NCBI RefSeq assembly: GCF_026262505.1
Contig: NC_067204.1
Coordinates: 21,483,300 to 21,547,299, forward strand
DNA: 64,000 bases
Reading direction: 5' to 3'
DNA from: Trichomonas vaginalis G3
Lineage: Eukaryota > Parabasalia > Trichomonadida > Trichomonadidae
Position numbers and translations under genes: made by a program. A model generated the notes under the pieces. That model had not been told where the DNA came from. It saw only the letters and a program-made list of their open reading frames with translations, and did not search any database. Shown piece after piece: positions 59,975 through 64,000 of this stretch. How positions within the stretch are numbered: position 1 is the stretch's first letter; every line of letters begins with the position of its first letter.

Positions 59975-60574
59975 TTAATCACGAATACAAACTATTTCTG
60001 ACAAAAATTCGCGCTTATCGTCATTCAAACAGCAAACATAAGGTGTGTGGAATTGCACGAGGTATTCGCAATAATCAGGTTCGGATATTGCTGCAATATA
60101 TCCGATTTCAGAAGTAGATCTGTCGCAAATATATTCAATTTTAGTATGTCTTGGGCGATTAGTAACAACACATTTATCTCCGTTATTCCAATCGTATGAA
60201 ATTCCGTTATAAATCGATTTAGGTTTTGAATCATCTTCTTGACCTAAAATAAAATTATCAGTTGGTATCTGATTGAGTGGTTCGTATCTAAATTGATTTA
60301 GGATTTTGAATGGGCAGAACTTGAAATACCAATACCCTGTATGCGTAAATTCGAAACACTGACCAATGAGATTTTGCTGTAGTTCCGAGAGTGTTTGTGG
60401 ATATATTGATGAATTAACGGAACGACCAACGTAGCAAGTATAAGAATGATTTTGATAAATTTGGGAAAAATTACTTTCAAATTTCTTGATTTTAAAATCT
60501 TTAGGAGCTTCAGACAAAAATGATGATTCATAAACAACCTGGGAGAATGAAGCTGAAGTGAAAAAAGATAACAT
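59975..60574 (-). CDS. MRH-domain ER lectin (OS-9/glucosidase II beta-like)
   Basis: 199 aa from the ATG at 60574 (MLSFFTSASF, a plausible signal peptide; the frame extends five codons further from a TTG). The MRH fold is recognisable: GQCFEFTHTGYWYFKFCPFK, then NFILGQEDDSKPKSIYNGIS, WNNGDKCVVTNRPRHTKIEY, CDRSTSEIGYIAAISEPDYC and EYLVQFHTPYVCC. Conserved Gln, Arg, Glu and Tyr (Q in GQCFE.., R in NRPR, E in SEPDYCEY, Y) and three disulfide pairs fit a mannose-binding site. Acts in ER N-glycan quality control. Single-domain, shorter than glucosidase II beta, closer to a stand-alone OS-9/XTP3B-type lectin. On the sense strand, atcactcttg ~35 bases upstream may be the initiator. Confidence 0.75.
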   Translation of the reverse strand: MLSFFTSASFSQVVYESSFLSEAPKDFKIKKFESNFSQIYQNHSYTCYVGRSVNSSIYPQTLSELQQNLIGQCFEFTHTGYWYFKFCPFKILNQFRYEPLNQIPTDNFILGQEDDSKPKSIYNGISYDWNNGDKCVVTNRPRHTKIEYICDRSTSEIGYIAAISEPDYCEYLVQFHTPYVCCLNDDKREFLSEIVCIRD

Positions 60575-60654
60575 TTTTGCAGGTGTCAAATTTTTTGTAC
60601 AAGAGTGATAATAATGGATTAATTATTAATTAAAAATTTAGATCTAAATTGTAA

Positions 60655-60726
60655 AGTCCCAGTAGTATATTGGTTAGAATAGATCCTTGACACGGATCAG
60701 AGGCCAGTTCGATTCTTTCTGATCAG
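60655..60726 (+). pseudogene. tRNA-Val(GAC)-like remnant
   Basis: The sequence agtatattggttagaata is a good D-arm, GATCC-ttGACac-GGATC is a perfect anticodon arm with GAC (valine), and the TTCGATT T-loop is present. But the T-stem (GCCAG/CTTTC) and acceptor stem do not pair, so it is a decayed or tRNA-derived copy rather than a working gene. Confidence 0.5.
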
Positions 60727-61676
60727 AATATTTTTCCAAAATTTTAAAATTGAAACCATTCAAGTTAGCTTGAGATTAAAATAAAAATTGAGTTTTTGTT
60801 TTATCAAAACTTCTTCTTGAATTTTGAAGGATTGTCATTTCAACAAAAAATGCTGTTCATAACTAATATACTTTGTCCACATAAATTTATTAAATATTTT
60901 AAGAGATATCATACTTTCAAATCATCTTCGCAATTTTTCTATTTTTTGCATCCTTAAGATCTGAAAAGTGAGAGTATTTTCTTATAACGACCAACTAGAC
61001 TCAATATTCGTTCTAACAGTATTAGATTTGCATATGGGCAATTTTTTTAAAATTATATATAATAATCTCTGTCTATAATTCAAGTGTAATGGTTACCATT
61101 GCGCAAAATTTTTAAATGAAGGAATGAAATCGAGATTGTGAAGATAAATAAGAACGATGATTTGACAATTTTAGAGAAATGCTTAATTTTGATGTGAATC
61201 TAGTTCTTCAGAAAGTTCCTTTAAATGTTTGTGCCTAATCGGACATTGGTGCTTTCTTTGTAAAAAATGATGGGTTGTCTTTTCTAATTTTTGAATAATC
61301 TTCTGTGTGCGACATAGAATAGCACGTTTACATTCGATCGAAAAAACGATATGAGTTCCGGAACGATAAAAATTGACACGACCTCAGAAGTAATCAAACT
61401 CTATTATCGCGCTCTCAAATGAGTACGTTACATTTTGGATTAAATCATTTTACTTGCGTGGGTTTGCTGATAATTTTGGTTAATTTTATCCGATAAAATT
61501 TACATTGAAAAAGTTCCGAACTTTTATTTTTTTTTCAGATTGAGGTGAACAAATATGAAAATTTCTAACATGGTGGGTTTTCAAATTTTGTGATTACTCT
61601 GAAATGATTCATATGGTTTAACGATTGAATTGAAAATAAAATTGAATAGTTTACTTCTGACCACACTTGATCCAAA
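60727..61676. other. Spacer upstream of the PQ-loop gene
   Basis: About 950 bp, AT-rich, with the leader of the 61677 gene. No ORF with support, no strong hairpin. Confidence 0.5.
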
Positions 61677-62651
61677 ATGGGCGAAGAAATCCCATCATAT
61701 GTGGATTTTCATGGGTTCAACGATTTCGCTTACTTCTATCCAAAGCCCGTCATTGTTTGGACAATTGTCGGTACAGTTCTTTTGATAATTACAATTGCAT
61801 CTTACATTCCGCAACCAATTAAACTGATGAAGATGAGAACATCATACGGTTTAGCTCCTGTTACAACATTTTCTTCAACTATTTGCCTTTGGTGCGTCGT
61901 TTTCAATGTTTTATGTCTCAAATGGGAAGATTTTGTTGGAGTTTTTCATCATTTGAACTTTTACACCTATGCACGCTTTTTAACATTCGCAAACTGCTTT
62001 GCACAGTGGTTTTTAATGTCTCAAGTACCTTATTTGATCATGATTTTCTACGATAAAGAAATAAGACCCGGAGTTGACGAAAGCGACATCAAGAAAGGCT
62101 GGAAACAGTTTAGATCCGTCTCACTTATTGCTGCCGTTCTTTATATTTCTTGCATATTCGTTTGGGGAGTCTTAGGTATGAAGTTCAGCTTTATGTCTCC
62201 AGCTATCGACTACTTAGGTCATATTTCAGGTATTGTCGGTTTTATTATTGAAGTCCTTCAATTCTTACCACAGATCATCAAAACCTACAAAATGAGAAGC
62301 AGTGGCTCTTTATCTCTTCTCATGCTTGAAATTCAAGCTCCAGTTAACCTTGGAAACGCCATTTTCATGTGCTTTGGTAACCACGAGAGTTGGACAACTT
62401 ATGCAGCTTCAGTTGCCGATGGATTCTGGGAATTCGTATTACTTGGAATGTGCATCTACTTCAACAAGGTCGCCAACAAGAAGAAGGAGGAGTCTGCTTC
62501 CTCAGATAAGGCCAAATACGAAATTGAGCTTCCAGATATGGAAGTTGATAACAGAGACATGGAGAAGAGAGTTGATGCTGAAAAGGCTGTTGCTACAGCT
62601 TCTCCAGGAGGTGTTGATGTCGAAGGTAACCCAGATTATATACCAGATTAA
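61677..62651 (+). CDS. PQ-loop repeat membrane transporter
   Basis: 324 aa, seven predicted membrane helices and two PQ-loops: ASYIPQPIKLMKMRTSYGLA (first repeat) and LQFLPQIIKTYKMRSSGSLS (second repeat), each at the start of a three-helix bundle as in cystinosin, PQLC2 and SWEET/MtN3 relatives. The hydrophilic C-terminal 60 aa hold acidic and Lys-rich stretches and no dileucine motif I can identify. It likely exports amino acids or sugars from lysosome-like vesicles. Codon use is C-rich in the last third, so expression is probably high. Intact; ATG at 61677 follows an AT-rich leader. Confidence 0.78.
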   Translation: MGEEIPSYVDFHGFNDFAYFYPKPVIVWTIVGTVLLIITIASYIPQPIKLMKMRTSYGLAPVTTFSSTICLWCVVFNVLCLKWEDFVGVFHHLNFYTYARFLTFANCFAQWFLMSQVPYLIMIFYDKEIRPGVDESDIKKGWKQFRSVSLIAAVLYISCIFVWGVLGMKFSFMSPAIDYLGHISGIVGFIIEVLQFLPQIIKTYKMRSSGSLSLLMLEIQAPVNLGNAIFMCFGNHESWTTYAASVADGFWEFVLLGMCIYFNKVANKKKEESASSDKAKYEIELPDMEVDNRDMEKRVDAEKAVATASPGGVDVEGNPDYIPD

Positions 62652-62885
62652 TTTTGTTTTTCTTTTTTTAGTAAATCTATTTGTAATTCTATTTTTATTC
62701 AGTCATATGTATTTATATCATGTAGATATTTCAATATTAAATGTTGTAAAGTGAATAATTTTTTTATATCTTTTGTTCTTGGACTTTTTATTCAGTAACA
62801 ATTAAAACTATACACACTAAAACAATTTTTGAATGCTTTGCAATTGTTTAATATCATATCAAGTTTTTTATTCAATACAATTATA
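62652..62885. other. Spacer with target duplication of element D
   Basis: 3' end of the PQ-loop gene, and a stretch (atatcaagttttttattcaa at 62855-62874) resembling the 3' flank of the quinone-reductase copies. Ends with tacaattata (62876-62885), repeated at 63511-63520. Confidence 0.55.
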
Positions 62886-63510
62886 GGTTTATAAAGGGTT
62901 CGAGTGTTATTGGCGTGAAGACGTAAAGTACTCAACATTGAATACTTTATGGCGTCACATGCCAAAAAATTCAATACCGCCGCGTCATAATTTACAAAGT
63001 AATTTACTTGTCAAATTTTTTATGAGAGAGAATCGGAGCCTGAGAGGCGCTAGACAAGAGACAACGCTTCTTATGAAAGACTAGAAGGGGGCCCTGACCT
63101 CGAGAAAGGACCCCCTTCCCGGTCTTTCTGGCGAACTTTGTTTCGCATTGCGAGTGTCTGCTGCGAATCTGGGGCGGAGCAGCAGACACTCGCAATTGTA
63201 GGTCGCGGCAAGTGCATTCTGGTACCACAGGTGTACTTGCCGCGACATTTGCGAAATGCAAAGATGATGCCGGAAGGAGCGGCAATACTGGCAAAAGCCA
63301 CTCCTTCCGGCACATGAAAGACCAGAAGGGGCACTAGCCAGTATTTTTCTCTGACGTACAAGAAAAAAATTTTTTTGACACTTAAATGTGACGCGGCCCT
63401 TCTCAATTTTTGCCAATATGACGCCAGGGGTACTCAAAATTGAGTAGTTTACACTCAAAATTGAATAGTTTACATGCCACGTCATTGTGACGCCAATTTT
63501 TCACTAGCCC
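62886..63510. mobile_element. Hairpin-array element D, GC-rich
   Basis: ~625 bp flanked by a 10-bp duplication (tacaattata at 62876-62885 and 63511-63520). Long imperfect inverted ends share TTGGCGT, GGCGTCA, CCGCGTCA and GTCAAA in the same order. The core 63075-63330 is unusually GC-rich and made of perfect stems: 63147-63164 with 63179-63196 (18 bp), 63202-63213 with 63235-63246 (12 bp), 63268-63279 with 63301-63312 (12 bp). No gene. Confidence 0.78.
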
Positions 63511-63756
63511 TACAATTATATTTGTCTTTGAATAAATTATTGTATTAATTCTATCATATTGACACTATTATAAAAACTTTGATATTATATTAATATATTG
63601 GCACTATTATAAAAATTATGATAGAAATACATTAAATATGGGAATAAACAGCCAAACAAGGTAAATTTAAAGCTCTTAGTTGCATTATCAAGTTTTTTAT
63701 TCAATACATGTTTTATTCATGATATAGTATCTAATTATATTTGTTTTGGTTATTTC

Positions 63757-64000
63757 TTATTTGAAGTACTTTTCGAGAAGTTGTTTGTATTGTTCGACTT
63801 CTTGTTCAACATGTGGGTTCTTGTGAACATCGAAGAAGTACATTCCTTCGAGGACATCGAAACCGATGAACTTGAAAGCCTTCTCGACTGTAAGCCAGTG
63901 ATTCTTCTTTCCGAGATCTGCATAGAACTGTCCTTCTTCTGTGAATGCGATTTCTGGTGCATTCCATGTTGATGAGATCATAACATGCTTTCCTATCATT
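63757..64000 (-). CDS. Quinone reductase copy 3, partial at window edge
   Basis: The C-terminal 80 residues are identical to copy 1 (from MIGKHVMISSTWNAPEIAFT to QLLEKYFK). The gene runs off the right edge, so its start and integrity are unknown. Flanking 3' sequence (atcaagttttttattcaata, 63687-63706) also resembles copy 1. Confidence 0.88.
   Translation of the reverse strand, partial: MIGKHVMISSTWNAPEIAFTEEGQFYADLGKKNHWLTVEKAFKFIGFDVLEGMYFFDVHKNPHVEQEVEQYKQLLEKYFK

Noticed and set aside
60655..60726. Functional tRNA-Val
   Set aside because: Acceptor and T stems do not pair.
63004..63485. Overlapping frames in element D
   Set aside because: They run through perfect palindromes; both strands and several frames are open because of GC-rich stems, and there is no domain.

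Overview
This is AT-rich nuclear DNA of a trichomonad parasite, most likely Trichomonas vaginalis or a close relative. The support is the ankyrin proteins with the family start MSDQD and units of the type LLISHG(A/I)NINEKD, a BspA-like leucine-rich repeat gene, short 5' leaders, intronless genes, cytoskeletal genes, and a Maverick/Polinton giant transposon. No rRNA and no convincing functional tRNA was seen.

Layout. 1-3485: 28.8 apparently identical copies of a 121-bp satellite, cut by the window edge. 3756-8341: an LRR coiled-coil protein and a BspA-like LRR gene with no proper ATG. 8434-26887: an 18,454-bp Maverick with 302-bp identical terminal inverted repeats and a 6-bp target duplication (caaatt). 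Its left half runs rightwards (small virion-like genes, major capsid, packaging ATPase, minor capsid candidate, tail-fibre-like protein). Its right half runs leftwards (primase-helicase, integrase, protein-primed DNA polymerase B, unknown gene). PolB, capsid, ATPase and fibre are frameshifted, whereas integrase and primase-helicase are intact. The primase-helicase gene sits between two inverted blocks of tandem repeats full of GTCAC pentamers, which look like replication-origin iterons or the ends of a nested replicon.

27.2-34.7 kb: SPEF2-like P-loop protein, a probable axonemal protein, a small unknown ORF and a DEDD exonuclease. 35.1-43.4 kb: ankyrin genes and pseudogenes, a beta-propeller gene fused at its end to an ankyrin fragment, and a surface-protein fragment. 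43.4-62.7 kb: single-copy-looking housekeeping genes: Tubby-like, AAAP amino-acid transporter, TBCC tubulin cofactor, NTPase, Snu66/SART1 splicing factor, coiled coil, NAD(P)H quinone reductase copies, MRH lectin and PQ-loop transporter.

Four non-coding elements (35630-37227, 46414-47435, 57628-59091, 62886-63510) are packed with perfect stem-loops. Three have 9-10-bp target duplications, as Mutator-like elements do. One interrupts a quinone-reductase gene that forms an inverted duplication with an intact copy. Short TTAA-bounded MITEs are also present.

Most novel candidates: the iteron-flanked primase-helicase cassette inside the Maverick, the hairpin-array elements, the Maverick-specific T-rich start-site box, and recurring ~120-bp repeat units in unrelated arrays.
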